This document shows positions 20,501 to 32,273 of a stretch of DNA of 64,000 nucleotides, in pieces (the first letter of the stretch is position 1; the number at the start of each line of letters is the position of its first letter). A program made the translations under genes and the position numbers. Origin of the DNA: Trametopsis cervina (Eukaryota > Basidiomycota > Agaricomycetes > Polyporales > Irpicaceae); the NCBI GenBank assembly GCA_022385755.1, contig MU278351.1, forward strand, positions 1,242,638 to 1,306,637. Direction: 5' to 3'. A model generated the notes under the pieces. The model did no database searches. It worked only from the letters and a program-made list of their open reading frames with translations, and was not told the origin of the DNA.

Positions 20501-23500
20501 TCAGACGTCGTATGCCACCCTAGCACCGCACCAGGCGTATGGGTAATTGTGCTGATAGTAGTTCCGCAAGGTGCGACGATCCGCTAGGCGAGGAACCGTA
20601 GCGTAAGAGCCGCCAATCTAATCAGGCGGAAAGAGATGAGTTATGCAAGTCATGGATCGATGATGATAGTATACTCACGACGACCTGATGGTGGTTGTCG
20701 AAGAAGTCAGTCGAGTAGCTGGGCGATGTATTCGGTCAGTACACATTGCTGAAAACCAGAAAACACAACATACCCAGGGTACAGCTTGGAGGGCGTGAAT
20801 CCCTCGTGTCTGTCGAACACAGTAGAAGTCCATTCCCACACGCCGCCGTTATGCCCGATACCACCCCTGTTTTCCAGCCCAGTCGTGGCCCTATTAAGGA
20901 CACATGTTGTCAGAACTACGCGGCTGTTCCAACACAATACGAATACGCACGGAACGGGATGCCAATTGCGGAAACCAACGTTAGCACCGCCTTCAAAGCC
21001 GCAATTGAATTTGTCGAGGAAAAGGCGGAGTTCTGGTTCTGTTGGTAAACGACCACCTTTGACGTTCGCGTACACGGACAGATTGTCGCAGGAAGTAACG
21101 ATCGGCCACTGCCATGCCGTCTTCATGGGTACAGGGCCGTACAACGTCCTCACCTTAGCGATGCCATTCTGTCAATAACAGTTTCGCGCGAAATGCGTCC
21201 TTCATGTAACGTACCCGGATGTCTCCATCAACGTTTACCCAGCTGCCAGGGAACTGAACGTCGGGCCTGGATTTCCCACTGCCAGAATAGAACTCGTAAA
21301 ACTCGCCATTGGTAACAGGCCTCCACTCGATACGGAACTGGCCAACTTCGACTTCTCGCTTGGGGTGCTCATTGTCCCAACCGAAATCATGTCCAGCAAC
21401 GTCGGTCGACACCTCGTCCGCTTCGGCGTCATCATGGCCAAGAGAAATTGTCTCTGGGCCAAGCGTCACAGCCTTCGTTCCAGGCAGCGGCGCCGCATCC
21501 CATGACTGGGTGAGCGTATCCCACACCGGAGGGACGAATCCAACAGGTGGGATAGTACCACTACCAGCGCGCTGCAAAAGCATGTACAGAAGAGTCTAAC
21601 AATAATTATATCAGTTATGTCACCGGGAAGTTTCGAATCCCGTCTGCACTGATGCACTAGACTAACCTCAGCGTGGAACGCCTCATGTTCGAGCGTCATG
21701 AAGATAACACGAGCAACCTTTTGCGTAAGCGTTACCTTGCCGGATTCAATGTCGCCGTAAAGCTTAAGCAAACGTTCGCGAACGCGATCTTGGAAACTCA
21801 TGATGGCGCCTAATGACGGCCAATCTTCATCGTTTTGCGGGACTTCAGAGTGGGACTGAAGGTGCAACGTTCGTCAGGCATTTGTATTTGCACCGAAGTC
21901 AAAGATAGAGAACTTACATGACATTGTGTAGGATCATCCACATTGGGGTCAATGCCCCGCTGAAAGTAAATCATGAACCTTCTGAGGCGCTCTCTGTAGG
22001 TCACACTCACCTCGAATATGTACTGTATTGCCGAGTCAGGGCCAGGCTCCGAAACGATCAAGATGAGAAACGAACCTTGTATTCTTCAGGCTTGGTATGG
22101 GGCTCCTGAAGTAATCTTGACAAATGGATGTCCAAAAATGTGGGGATATGGCCTTGGTAGAACAGACATATATGGCGAAGATCAATCGGTTTCTGGAACA
22201 GCATTGACGGAGGGATCATGCGCCTGTTTATGAAATCCCATGCCGCCCACATGTCCTGCCATTCGGCAATAGAGGGAAGTCCAAACGGAGAAAGCCGCTC
22301 TGTTCGCTGAACAAGAGGCGGGAACGAGAACTGCGGACGTTCCAGAAGCCACAATGAGTATTGCGAGTCCTTATCGGTCCAGCGGTTGATAGGACGAAGA
22401 TTGGCCTCGGCAAATAAACTGTAGGCATCGCGATCAGAGTACTACAGATACAGAATGTCAGGAGTGATTATCATCAAACGGACAATAGTGTACAGACCTT
22501 GTGCGAGACTTCCACGCGAATCATTTCGTTGGGAAGGAAGTGGAATTCAGTCCCGGTAGGCTCTGTGACGGTCTGTGCGGTCTTCGATCTGTAATAAGCC
22601 TCATGACGACCTGCTAGCTATGAGTTACGGAGCCCGACAAAGGTGCATATCAACTCACGGAGCTCAGCGTTGTACTTGCCTACGTATTCCCATTTGTCTT
22701 CGGCAAAAAGAGTCTCGTCGCCGAGCGTACGACCTGCTACCTTCAACCCATTCATGATGAAGTCCCGTGTTACACCCTTAGCGTCATCATATGCCAGTTC
22801 TATTTTCTTGCCGTCATTGTCGTGATCAAGCCCGAGAAGAAGGGTGTTGCCAGAGCCGGGCTGAAGCGGCAAGCTCTTCAGGAACTTGACATCTTCTCCC
22901 CGAGTAAAGTTCCCGAGAGATGAGCCCAAGAATAGCAGATGAAACGGCGCACGCTCGGCGCCTGGGGTCGAAGGAGGGGTAGCTTCAGTGTCGGCACTGG
23001 CAGATGACGAGCTAGGTGACGATGTCCGTCCAACACGGTCAATGCCATATTGGTCACGTGGTTCAATGGAGATCCGCTCCAAGTCAGTGTGTCCTTGGAG
23101 CCCTCCGTCGTGGATGAATTCAAGGCCATCGTCGTAGGTTGCGCAAAGGCCTTTCGTTGCAACCTTGCCCTGCAATTCTGCACCCAGGTCAGATTCAGAG
23201 AGCTCAGTGAGCGTGCGATCGAGCTCCCGCTTGTCGAGATCAAGGGCGTAATAAGTCATCGTGGGGTTGTGGTTGCCTGCAGGAGCCATTCTTGAGAGGG
23301 CGCGTAAGACGTGGGAGGTCTTTCTTAATGCCCTATGGGATGCTAATGTCAATATATATTGTCTCTCTAGCCAGATCTCAATCCCATATCTGGGATGCGG
23401 TCCATCATGGGGTTATCTGCTTTGCTTAGCGTTGAACCAATCTAGACGCCAAACAGGGTGACATCGCGGCGGTACGCGTCAATCCATCCTTTTCCATTCC

Positions 23501-23848
23501 AGGCAATAGAAGAAACGTTCTTAAGATGAGAGCTTACCCTGCACCGAGCTCTACAACCGTCTCCTGGTTGATCTTGCCCCCAACACCGGCGTGCATATAG
23601 CGTACAATATCGTCTGAGTTATCTCGGAGTATCTGCTCTTCAGCAGAGAACAGGTAGTACTCGGGAGCGTCCGTTGTGATCTTGTCGTATAGTCGTAGAC
23701 CGTGGTTGTCGTACAGCAGCATCGTAGGAAGGGTCTTCTGCCCTGCAGGCTGTGTCAGACCATCTTCAATTTGCTTCCGCAATGAAGACGTGTCCTCGCG
23801 GGTGGAGCCTTGCTTGCCGCGGATATCAACAATGTCGATGTTGGACAT
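20501..23848 (-). CDS. egt1: Ergothioneine synthase Egt1 (EgtD-EgtB fusion), 859 aa
   Basis: Twelve minus-strand exons (23848-23538, 23332-22659, 22610-22498, 22441-22076, 22022-22011, 21959-21918, 21855-21667, 21595-21215, 21168-20951, 20890-20774, 20718-20679, 20617-20501) give 859 aa, the usual length for fungal Egt1. Residues about 1-390 are the SAM-dependent histidine trimethylase (VELGAG, GSSLGNF, RVEVSHK). A DinB-type domain carries the HX3HXE iron motif HEAFHAE (about residues 563-569). A formylglycine-generating-enzyme-like domain follows (NWHPVP, GGVWEWTS, GGSYATVPRLADRR). The enzyme makes hercynine from histidine and then couples it to cysteine with oxygen at a non-haem iron, giving hercynylcysteine sulfoxide on the route to ergothioneine. 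The 12-nt exon 5 is a microexon. The gene is convergent with arrestin C, only 165 bp away. Confidence 0.96.
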
Positions 23849-24859
23849 GGTGCAGAGGAGTGTGGGTGCGGTGTAGGTTGTTCAGTTGAGCAATGAGGAG
23901 GTAGGAGCACTCATTATAAGAGGGGCTGGTTAAAAGGCGGGAATGCATCTACACAGGCGAGCGGAGGCACCGATCTGCTGACATCAGCCGGCGCCCGGCG
24001 TCCAATGACATCAAGGGCAGCGCTCTCTTAACGCACGGTGCTGGCCAGGCGCACACTATGTGAGAGGCGACCATAAGCGCGTTCGCACCATGACTCGAAA
24101 GATCCATTGACAATTGTAATAGCGGGTAGCAGCTGTCGGATCATAAGGCGGTGGCTTGCGATGTGAACAGTTGATGTCAGCAGATGCCGCCACGAGGAAT
24201 GGGTAACGTACAGAGTTGTACTCATTTTCAGGGCCTCTTCCAAGGCCTCGTCTGTTGTGCAGTTTGATTTGTAACATGAAGTCTCCTCACATACCGCTAA
24301 CGGGTTCACGACGGAAAGCCTCACGATGACTAAGACGATCGGAAAGGCCAATGATCTGCTCGAGCAATGTCACTAACCGCGTCTATCAGTATACGTCCCG
24401 CGAACAAAGATCGCACTAACCACGCCATTGGCAGAGCATATATGCTACCGATATCACTAGAGCGGATGTAGAAAGAGTTCAGTTGATGACAAATTCTAAC
24501 TGTTGGTAGTTTTATATAGGTAAGAGTGTTTCAAAGCTGAGCCACCGCCGTTGAACGACTAGCATCAGGCGTAAACATGACTACTCACCTCATGCTTCCA
24601 GACCTTGGCTACGTGAACCTTCCGGTGAATCTGTAGCTTAGTAAGAGTTTTTCCCGAATATCTCACGTACCTAGACCTCTGCCAGCCCCAGTAGGCACGA
24701 AAGGAAGGCCGAGCCAGGAAAGTAGGGATGAATGTGCAAGTGTAAAGGTGACAGCGTAATAGATATGAGCGTCCAGATGGTATAACAAAGAAAGTGCGAC
24801 CCGAATGAAAGATGCTGGTCCGTGATGGTAAAGGTGAAATGGTAATGATAGATAGGTTT
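23849..24859. other. Intergenic region upstream of egt1
   Basis: About 1 kb between the egt1 start and the end of the palmitoyltransferase gene. A minus-strand frame near 24665-24700 reads TGAGRGLG, which resembles a short-chain dehydrogenase nucleotide motif, but neither side continues as such an enzyme. I do not support a gene here. Confidence 0.4.
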
Positions 24860-26367
24860 CTAATTGATCTTGTCGGCGTCGACTAACTCCGATGCAAGAC
24901 GAGCAAGTAACTCGTCTGCCTTGGGATTCCGCGGATACGACAGGCCATCTCCTATGCTGATGAGGCGTGAGATATGAACTGAGTTTTGTATACATAAACC
25001 AAAGCAACAAACTTACGCGCCGCCCCCCAAGACAATGCGATTAACCCATCCGAACGGCTGTTCCCACCCGATGACCTGCGCCCAATTGCGCCGCCAGCCC
25101 ATATCGTACATCTTAATATAGCCTTGCGCATCTCGAACGAGACGTCGTTGGCTGAAAGACAATTCATGCTCCAAAGGCGGGTCTGACAGCCGGTGTCTGT
25201 CAGACACGTGCTGCGGTGGAAGCGGCGGTAGCTCACGGAGGAGCAGGAAGGGGGAAAGATGCTCCAGAGTTGTCTGGTTGGTCCTGAGCAATAGGTCAGT
25301 ACATAAAGCCTTCGCCCATGCTTGCATTGGACTCACGTTACAAGGAACATGTGGTACAACAAGAACGGACCGATAATCATGGTGAAGATAATACCACCCA
25401 GTGCCAGCGACATCTCATGAAGCGGGATTTGCTCATCCTACAGTCTCCTTCAGCACGAATAAAGAGAAAACATAAACGTACGTACGATGGATAGCGGGTT
25501 CTCAAACGCGTAGAACACAGATGCTACACACACCCCTCCGATATACATCGACAACAGTGTGGTACAGGTGAGGAAGTGCAAGAATGACGTATAGGTCCTA
25601 TGGCCCTGTAGACGCATTGATACTTGTAGTCTTGTGAAGATGTAGAGGGCGTACCAGACATTTGTAGCCAAGCCAACCGCAATGGTGATCTACGGCGCAC
25701 GCAACGTAAGTCTTCGACGCTCTCAAGCGTATGGCTAATATGACTTGCCCATCTTTAGGACACAGCGGCCGCAATGCTTGCAACTGGTCGGCTGTTAGTG
25801 CATACGACCAGCATACATTAGGTGACTAACTCACTGATGAGTCCTCGGAGGCTTCGGTGCCCAGCATTTCCTGCAGAACTTTCCTGGCGAAATGAAGTCC
25901 TCGTCTCCGGCGAGCAATGCCTGGGTGATATGCATGTCCTCATCGTCCCCGCCGGCTTCATCGCTATGGGCAGTGGGTCGGCCAGGATCGCGAACGATGA
26001 TAGTTATTAGTGAACACAAAGCCAGGAAGGTGAGCGTGTATGAGATAGCAAGATGTCGTGCGAATAACCAAGGATCACGCAAGACCCGGAGGTGGTAGTT
26101 CAGAAGCACAATTAACCATGACGGATGCGGGGCAAGTAAGAACAAGAACGTGACTGATAGTTCATCCTCTCAGTATACATTGCAATAGGTACAGCTTGTA
26201 TGCGTTACAGACGTACTGCATGTCGGAAAGTAGTGAAACCACTTCCGTGGCGGGGCGTCCTTCTCTTCCTCGTCGTCGTGTGCAGCAGCATAACTAGGCG
26301 GTGGAGGCTGCGCAGCAGCAAGTGGGTCACCAGAGTCGAATTCCAGCAAGGGGCGGGCCCGCGGCAT
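24860..26367 (-). CDS. DHHC-type palmitoyltransferase, at least 379 aa
   Basis: Minus-strand exons 26367-26217, 26168-25835, 25783-25749, 25689-25655, 25605-25486, 25437-25337, 25283-25017 and 24956-24860 join to 379 aa from the ATG at 26367; coding sequence may extend upstream to about 26600. Two membrane segments (FLFLLAPHPSWLIVLLNYHL; AISYTLTFLALCSLITIIV) precede the cysteine-rich domain FCRKCWAPKPPRTHHCKHCG...MDHHCGWLGYKCLGHRTY. Two more follow (FLTCTTLLSMYIGGVCVAS; FTMIIGPFLLYHMFLV). The TTxE-like TNQTTLEHL motif and a C-terminal NPxxDNG-type region complete the S-acyltransferase plan, which attaches palmitate to cysteines of membrane proteins. The residue after DHHC is Gly, not the usual Pro. 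The intron at 25748-25690 uses a GC donor (gcaagt). Confidence 0.82.
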
Positions 26368-26751
26368 GCTGAACGACCAAAGGTGAGAGTAGGAAACAAC
26401 AACGGCAAGCTGTCCCTGCAAAGCAGCCGAGAGATATGTCAACAAGCGCCCTCTGACCGTAGCACTATTCTTTGACGTGATCGGTTGATTGGAACTCGGA
26501 AGCGACAGCGCAGTGCGAGCGCCGACCGCAAGTCGATGAGGACCACTTGAGGACCTTGGCTTCTGCAACCATCTCCGTGACCTTGACGATCATGTTCTCG
26601 CTGACTCGGGTGAGGAGACTCAAGCTGCTCTATTGAAGTCGTCGTCGTCAGCGTGTCGTGTCGGTGCGTCCCTGCAACGTCCGCTGAATTGCAAACCCGC
26701 TAAATCAACCCACCCTGCGCAGCATAGATTTTCTACCCCTCTGCGTCGAAA
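26368..26751. other. Divergent region with possible 5' exons of the palmitoyltransferase
   Basis: The minus strand has an upstream ATG near 26598 (MIVKVTEMVAEAKVLKW) that could be a first exon of the palmitoyltransferase, but I could not join it confidently. The plus strand holds the promoter of the intronless F-box gene. Confidence 0.4.
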
Positions 26752-27960
26752 ATGGATAAATGTCCTCCAGAAATCCATGCTCGTATCTTTTCCTATGCCT
26801 GCACCGATGATGGGACTACGGGCTGTCATCTGTCGCTCGTGTCAAGATATATACATCAGGTGTCCTCCCCCTACCGATGGCAATGTCTCGCCCTCGCCGG
26901 CTTTAAACACGTCGCTCAGTTCGCAGATGTACTCGAAGGGGTCAAACAGAAGAGGCCGATCTATCACCTTTTCCTTAGCGATCGACGTCCCTATGTTATC
27001 GACACCCAGACTAATTTCGATCACTTCATGGAATATGACACGAAGTTTGTTCCCGCTATGATGCAAATCCTTCGGCTGGCGGGACCAACTCTCCAGACAC
27101 TCTCCTTGTTCTCCGAGGCGTGTTTTGTCGATGGAGCTATGGCAGTCAAGCACTGCTTGTCGATACCATATCCGCAGCTGAAGGAACTCACCCTGCGGGC
27201 GTGCTGTACTCCGAGTCAGCTCACGGGGACCTTCAGAGGCGATACCATCCCCTGCAACACACCAGAGCTTACCCTGCTTCATCTTGCTCTGCCGTACCAT
27301 GGCTTTTCCAGCGATAACCTCCAGGCCACACACAACCTCGTGCAATCCATATCCCCGAACGTTGAACAGCTGCGCTTTACGATGCTCGATAAGTGGGGGA
27401 ACAGACGCGTCGTTGAGGTTATACACTCTGAACTTGCCGACTCTGGCATCGTGTCGGACGTACTCGATTTGCCCCCTTCAGACTGGGACAGCCCTCGCAT
27501 CGCAACAGCGCATCCAGTCACATGGGACAGGCTTCTTCCTGAGAACCTGAAACTATTCGCGATACAACCTTCCCCAACTTCAACGTTCTACTGCTCATGT
27601 TGCATGGACCTCCGGGGTGATGTGGACGTGATGCGCATTCTGGAGCGTATGTCCGACCTTGCAGACAAGGAACGCTTTCTCTACATGGACCGGCGACCGA
27701 TTCGCGTTCGCAAGTGCCGCACGGATCCTCTGGAGGTGGCGGGATATGGTCATCAGGAGGCAAGGTCTGATTGGATGGAGAGAATCGATGAGGGCAACGG
27801 GTGCTGGAAGCAGCGAGACGACCTCGACTGTGACGCCAATTCGCAGGATGGTAGGACTCAACTACGTTCACCCCCTGCATTCCTCCTGGTACCGAAACGC
27901 AAAAAGATGCGCCGGGTCACCAGACTGAAGAACATGTTCAAGAAACTCAAGGTGTGGTGA
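26752..27960 (+). CDS. Intronless F-box-like protein, 402 aa
   Basis: A single open frame of 402 codons starts MDKCPPEIHARIFSYACTDD and continues CHLSLVSRYIHQVSSPYRWQCLALAG, the shortened F-box pattern common in basidiomycetes (P-x-E-I-x-x-x-I-F, then L-S-V/L-S-R-x-x). The rest has repeated Leu-rich segments (LAGPTLQTLSLFSE, PQLKELTLRAC, PELTLLHLALP) that read as irregular leucine-rich repeats. The C-terminus is very basic (KRKKMRRVTRLKNMFKKLKVW) and could bind nucleic acid or membrane. A role as ubiquitin-ligase adaptor is inferred from the F-box only. The lack of introns is unusual in this window and could mean origin by retroposition. Confidence 0.8.
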   Translation: MDKCPPEIHARIFSYACTDDGTTGCHLSLVSRYIHQVSSPYRWQCLALAGFKHVAQFADVLEGVKQKRPIYHLFLSDRRPYVIDTQTNFDHFMEYDTKFVPAMMQILRLAGPTLQTLSLFSEACFVDGAMAVKHCLSIPYPQLKELTLRACCTPSQLTGTFRGDTIPCNTPELTLLHLALPYHGFSSDNLQATHNLVQSISPNVEQLRFTMLDKWGNRRVVEVIHSELADSGIVSDVLDLPPSDWDSPRIATAHPVTWDRLLPENLKLFAIQPSPTSTFYCSCCMDLRGDVDVMRILERMSDLADKERFLYMDRRPIRVRKCRTDPLEVAGYGHQEARSDWMERIDEGNGCWKQRDDLDCDANSQDGRTQLRSPPAFLLVPKRKKMRRVTRLKNMFKKLKVW

Positions 27961-30689
27961 CGCGTAGTCCCCGTGCCATCCTCCACAAGAATTATAGATC
28001 CGACGCACGACGGGCAAATTCCTCCACGGAAGGACCTGTCTCGTCATGACCCGACCTTAAATGTGCAATTGCGGCCTTTCCTACGCGCTTGGCGAGATTG
28101 TGACGTTTGCTCTTATATCCAATTATCTCCTGTTGTCATTCATCGGTTCGGACGTTGCCTGTGTTGTGCTTTACCTTGCTGACCTCGATGCATTTCTAAT
28201 TACTGTAGAATCACCACGTGTATTACACCTGTCTAAATTGTGTCTCCATATACGTTATTTGCTTATTCTCGTTGAAATTGTTTAGACGAACATCACGAAC
28301 GGAGCGACCATGTTTTATTATCAGGCGTACGTACGTACCTGTTCAAAGCCTCACCCATATTTCATGGTAATCCGCATCGAACCTCGGATTCCGTTGCCAA
28401 ACCGTCCCCAAGCTCGGCTCCAGCGCGACCACCGGAGCACAGCTCTGCGCAAATCGCCTTCCTGGCGCACACCGAATGCCGCTGTACTGTGGAGATCATC
28501 ACTGCCGAAGGGCTTGTGGTGAAATCGGCGGTGATTATCCTCACACCTATAACTGTCTGACAAACGTGAAGATAGTCACTGCTCACCTTATGACATGTCG
28601 TTCGTTCGCCACCCCCGTGATACCCTGTGCCTCCAGATACTAACGCCGCAAACGACTGTGGCCAACGGCGCGCGCATGCCTGTGCACAGTCAGTGCGGGG
28701 AGTCGTCGTACTGTCGTCGTCCGTGCAGATCCACTACTGACCCGGGGCGCGCCAGCCACAGCGCTCGCACATCTCCGATGACGAGCGAAAGCCGCTGCAA
28801 ACGTTGCAGTGACGTCTACAAACATGGGCACCCCGGACGAGTGTCGATCATGACAAGAGCCAATCTTTGATTGTCCTGTGTCCGCAGCCGTGCTAACCAT
28901 GGTTAGGACAAAGCGATTTGCGCCACGATGCTCTGCGACGGCTCGCACGCCGCTCCACCTTGCAATCCAAGTAGGAGAGGGTATGCGCCGCGCTTCCAGA
29001 GCTTCAGTAGGTTTGATGCTCCCTGAGATGACTGCGAAAGCTTGAGGATGTTCTTATGAGCCTAGGGTATCAAGTGGTTGCCGTTATTGTTGTCCTATGT
29101 CATACTTTCATTGTGTGTATGATGTCAAGGTGTGTGAACGCAGTGCAGTGAAGTACGAAGCCCTCACCAGCTTCGGGGCGGAAGTGCTGCGCCGCGACGA
29201 GAATCTATCTAGGCAGAGGCCGAGCGTATGTTGATGTTTGGCCTGAATGACAGCATAAAGGGATGGATACGAGAGGTATTGGCATTTGGAAAACGCACTG
29301 ACGAGGTGGTTATAGAAGAACTGAGTATCCCGGGAGCTCCGCATGAGAAGTCATGTGCCAGAGTCGGAAAACACGATTACCCGTGTGCACATCTCATATC
29401 AAAGATACTGTGCATTGATACGGGTGTCAGTGCAGTCATTCTGATATCCGAGTAACTTACTTGTTATCGAGAATGTCCCGGCTGTTGAGGAAATCCGTGG
29501 TCATGATGTCGATAGTGGTGATGAGCGACACTGCAGTGACATACAAAAGGACGTCCGCTCTATGGAAGAACAGAAAAATGGAAACATGATGATTAGAACG
29601 CTACTTATCGGACTCTTCGAGAGTCTGGACATGCATACCGTGTGTTCTTCAGGGGCTGCTTGTAATAGCCACTAGCATTACTACGCAAGTTGCTGAGTCA
29701 CTGTGATTTGAATAATCGGTAGCACTGCAGGTCGTGGGGACGAGTTCAGTATATTTAGATAGATACTTACCGGGATGAGCAACACCGATGAGTAGAAAAG
29801 TGAACATGTCAGGCCGTTGCTGGCATATTTCAACAGCCAGCGGCGGCGCAGCCGCCTGGGCCACAAAGCGAGCCTGCCATTTTGGGCCCGCTCCGACTGC
29901 GAGAGGGATTTGATCGGGTGCAGTTACTGTCCAAATATGGAAGGCTATGAGGATTACGCTAGCGCCGCTCGGTGCCGCGGTTGCAAACGTGAGGTTGCCC
30001 GTCACCACGAACAGACGGTGATCCACTCTCTCAGCCGGTAGCATCGCCCTGCTGCTTCTGCGATGCAGAACTCACATGTGGAGTACATTCTGGCACAGGC
30101 TGAAACCGAGCCCGTTGTGCCTGGTGAGTACCCACAATCTCGCGAGGGGTATCCGACCATGCGGCAACTCGCAAATCGCGGCAAAGATTGGAATGCGATT
30201 GGGATGCTGTGATCTCCTTCAATTTGGATTAGTATGGCACATGACAGTGAGTAGCTCGAACAATCCACTCCTTGCGTCTTCCTCATGCTTCCATGCTCCT
30301 ACGCCGGTGCACAATCTAGGCGCAGCAACTGTGCGTGCTGTGATGTGGATGTCCATGCATGATACAGAAAGGAAGCACTGCCCCATCAGGACGGTGCTGT
30401 CGCCATAACCGTGTTTATTTTTACACACACCCACTTCGATATCATTTACGGACAATGACGCATGTCGCCACAGTCCAACAGAAGTGGTTTGCATTCTCTC
30501 ATCGAATCATCCCACTTGGAGTTCTGCAAAACAAGCCTCCCCCTAGCCATCTCTGCCACGGAGATGAGCTGATGTGGCTGCCCGTGTTGTCTTACGAGGC
30601 ACTATATAAGCCGGCGACGTTCCACAGTATGATTCAAACCCATACCCTCGATTCACATCTCATACACCACCAAACCACTCATACTCAAC
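27961..30689. other. 2.7 kb with no supported gene
   Basis: Open frames are short on both strands. On the minus strand at about 30042-29190, pieces such as a hydrophobic exon-like frame ending at a good donor (gtaagtat, about 29771) and ADVLLYVTAVSLITT (about 29558) could be a multi-pass membrane protein of the kind common in basidiomycetes, but I could not assemble a convincing reading frame. The last about 80 bp, with TATATAA at 30602-30608, is the likely core promoter of the protease gene. Confidence 0.35.
30602..30608 (+). promoter_or_regulatory. TATA-like box of the aspartic protease gene
   Basis: The heptamer TATATAA lies 81-87 bp upstream of the protease ATG. A C/A-rich leader (catctcatacaccaccaaac) runs up to the start, as is common for highly expressed fungal genes. 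Confidence 0.45.
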
Positions 30690-32273
30690 ATGTCTTCTGC
30701 TGCTCTCCCATTCGTCTCTCGTGTTGTCGGCACCCATGCCAAGGAGATCCTCGCCCGCGACAGGGCCAGGGCTCAGAAGCTCCTTGCTGGCAAGCACCCC
30801 CACGGACCCATTGGTGTCCGTGAACTCCGTGCCCGCCGCCATGGTCACCACCACGGTGGTTCCTCTGGAGGTGGAAACGCTCCCCCAAGCGGAGGAGGAG
30901 GCAGTGCTCCCTCCGATAGTGGCTCTGGTGTCGACGTGACCGACGCAGGTGTCACCTACACCGCATCTGTCGGTGTTGGCAACCCTGCCACTCAGTACAC
31001 ACTCTTGATTGATACCGGTATGTGCTTTATCTTATCGATGGTATCGTGCAGGACTGATGGTGTCGCTACAGGTAGCTCCAACACTTGGGTCGGCGCTGGC
31101 CAGAAATACGTGAAGACCAATACCAGCAAGAGCACTGGTGCCCGCGTTGTAAGTGTATCATTCATTTGCTCTAATCATCCGACTGTAACTTTCGTCAACA
31201 ATAGAACGTCAGCTATGGCTCTGGTCAATTCTCCGGATCTGAATGTTAGTCACTTGGCGGCCTTAATAATACGAGTCGTACTGACGTTCTGCCATAGTCA
31301 CGGACACCGTCACTCTCGGCCCCAGTCTGGTGATTCAGAACCAGTCTATTGGCGTCGCCTCTACTGCCCAAGGCTTCAACGACGTCGACGGTATCCTTGG
31401 AATCGGCCCCGTAGACCTCACTAGCGGCACCCTATCGACTGGTCAGCCAGTCCCTACCGTCACGGACAACCTGTTCTCCCAGGGAACGATCGCCAGCGAC
31501 TCTATCGGTATCTCTTACCAGCCCACCACCTCAGATGGAGCAGTCAACGGAGAGCTCGATTTCGGCGGCGTTGACACCGCGAAGTAGGTCGTTTTATCTA
31601 TCGCTATTTCAAACATAACTGACACATACCTCGCAGGACTACGAGCGACGTTGCGTTCGTCCCCATCACGTCGACCTCCCCCGCTAGTCAATACTGGGGT
31701 ATCGACCAGAGCATCTCTTACGGCGACGGAACCACACTCCTGGACACCACCGCTGGCATCGTCGACACCGGAACGACGTTGCTCATGATCGCCACCGACG
31801 CCTTCAAGAAATACGAGTCTCTGACTGGTGCCAAGCTCGACAACACGACCGGTCTCTTGACGATCACTGAACAGCAGTTCGAGAACCTGCAGTCCATGTT
31901 CTTCAACATTGGTACGTTGAATTGACAGAATCGGGCTGTTCGCATTGATGCTGATTACCGAATGAATGGTTCTACAGGGGGTCAACAATACGAGCTTACT
32001 GCCAACGCTCAGATCTGGCCTCGTGCGCTGAACTCCACTCTTGGAGGCGAAGAAGGCAAAATCTACCTCGTCGTCGCTGACATGGGCACCAACAGTGGCC
32101 AGGGTCTTGACTTCATCGGTAAGAATTTCGCACAATGTAGCTCGGTATATGCACTAACCACGCACATTACAGATGGCTTCGCGTTCCTGCAGCGCTTCTA
32201 CAGTGTCTACGACACTGGCAACTCCCAGATCGGCTTTGCCACCACCCCCTTCACCGATGCCACCACCAACTGA
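30690..32273 (+). CDS. Pepsin-like aspartic protease (A1 family, polyporopepsin-like), 415 aa
   Basis: Exons 30690-31017, 31072-31148, 31205-31244, 31298-31583, 31637-31911, 31978-32118 and 32173-32273 give 415 aa. Both catalytic aspartates are present: Asp108 in LIDTGSSNTW (split by intron 1) and Asp287 in GIVDTGTTLL. The flap motif reads VSYGSGQFSG. Residues 1-90 form a basic propeptide with a His/Gly/Ser-rich linker (about 49-78), and no hydrophobic signal peptide is visible at this start. Either secretion uses an upstream exon I did not find, or the enzyme is directed elsewhere. The family hydrolyses proteins at acidic pH. Confidence 0.9.

Noticed and set aside
21620..21660. A tRNA B-box-like stretch (tttcgaatcccg) inside an egt1 intron.
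   Set aside because: No acceptor stem, anticodon arm or A box could be folded around it.
24660..24710. TGAGRGLG peptide suggesting a short-chain dehydrogenase.
   Set aside because: The surrounding frames do not continue into the rest of that fold. The motif is short enough to arise by chance.
26842..27426. A 194-codon frame antisense to the intronless F-box gene.
   Set aside because: It lies wholly within the sense coding frame, and its peptide lacks domain marks.
29190..30042. Possible multi-pass membrane protein gene on the minus strand.
   Set aside because: Two hydrophobic exon-like pieces with plausible donors were seen, but no complete frame or recognised family could be assembled.
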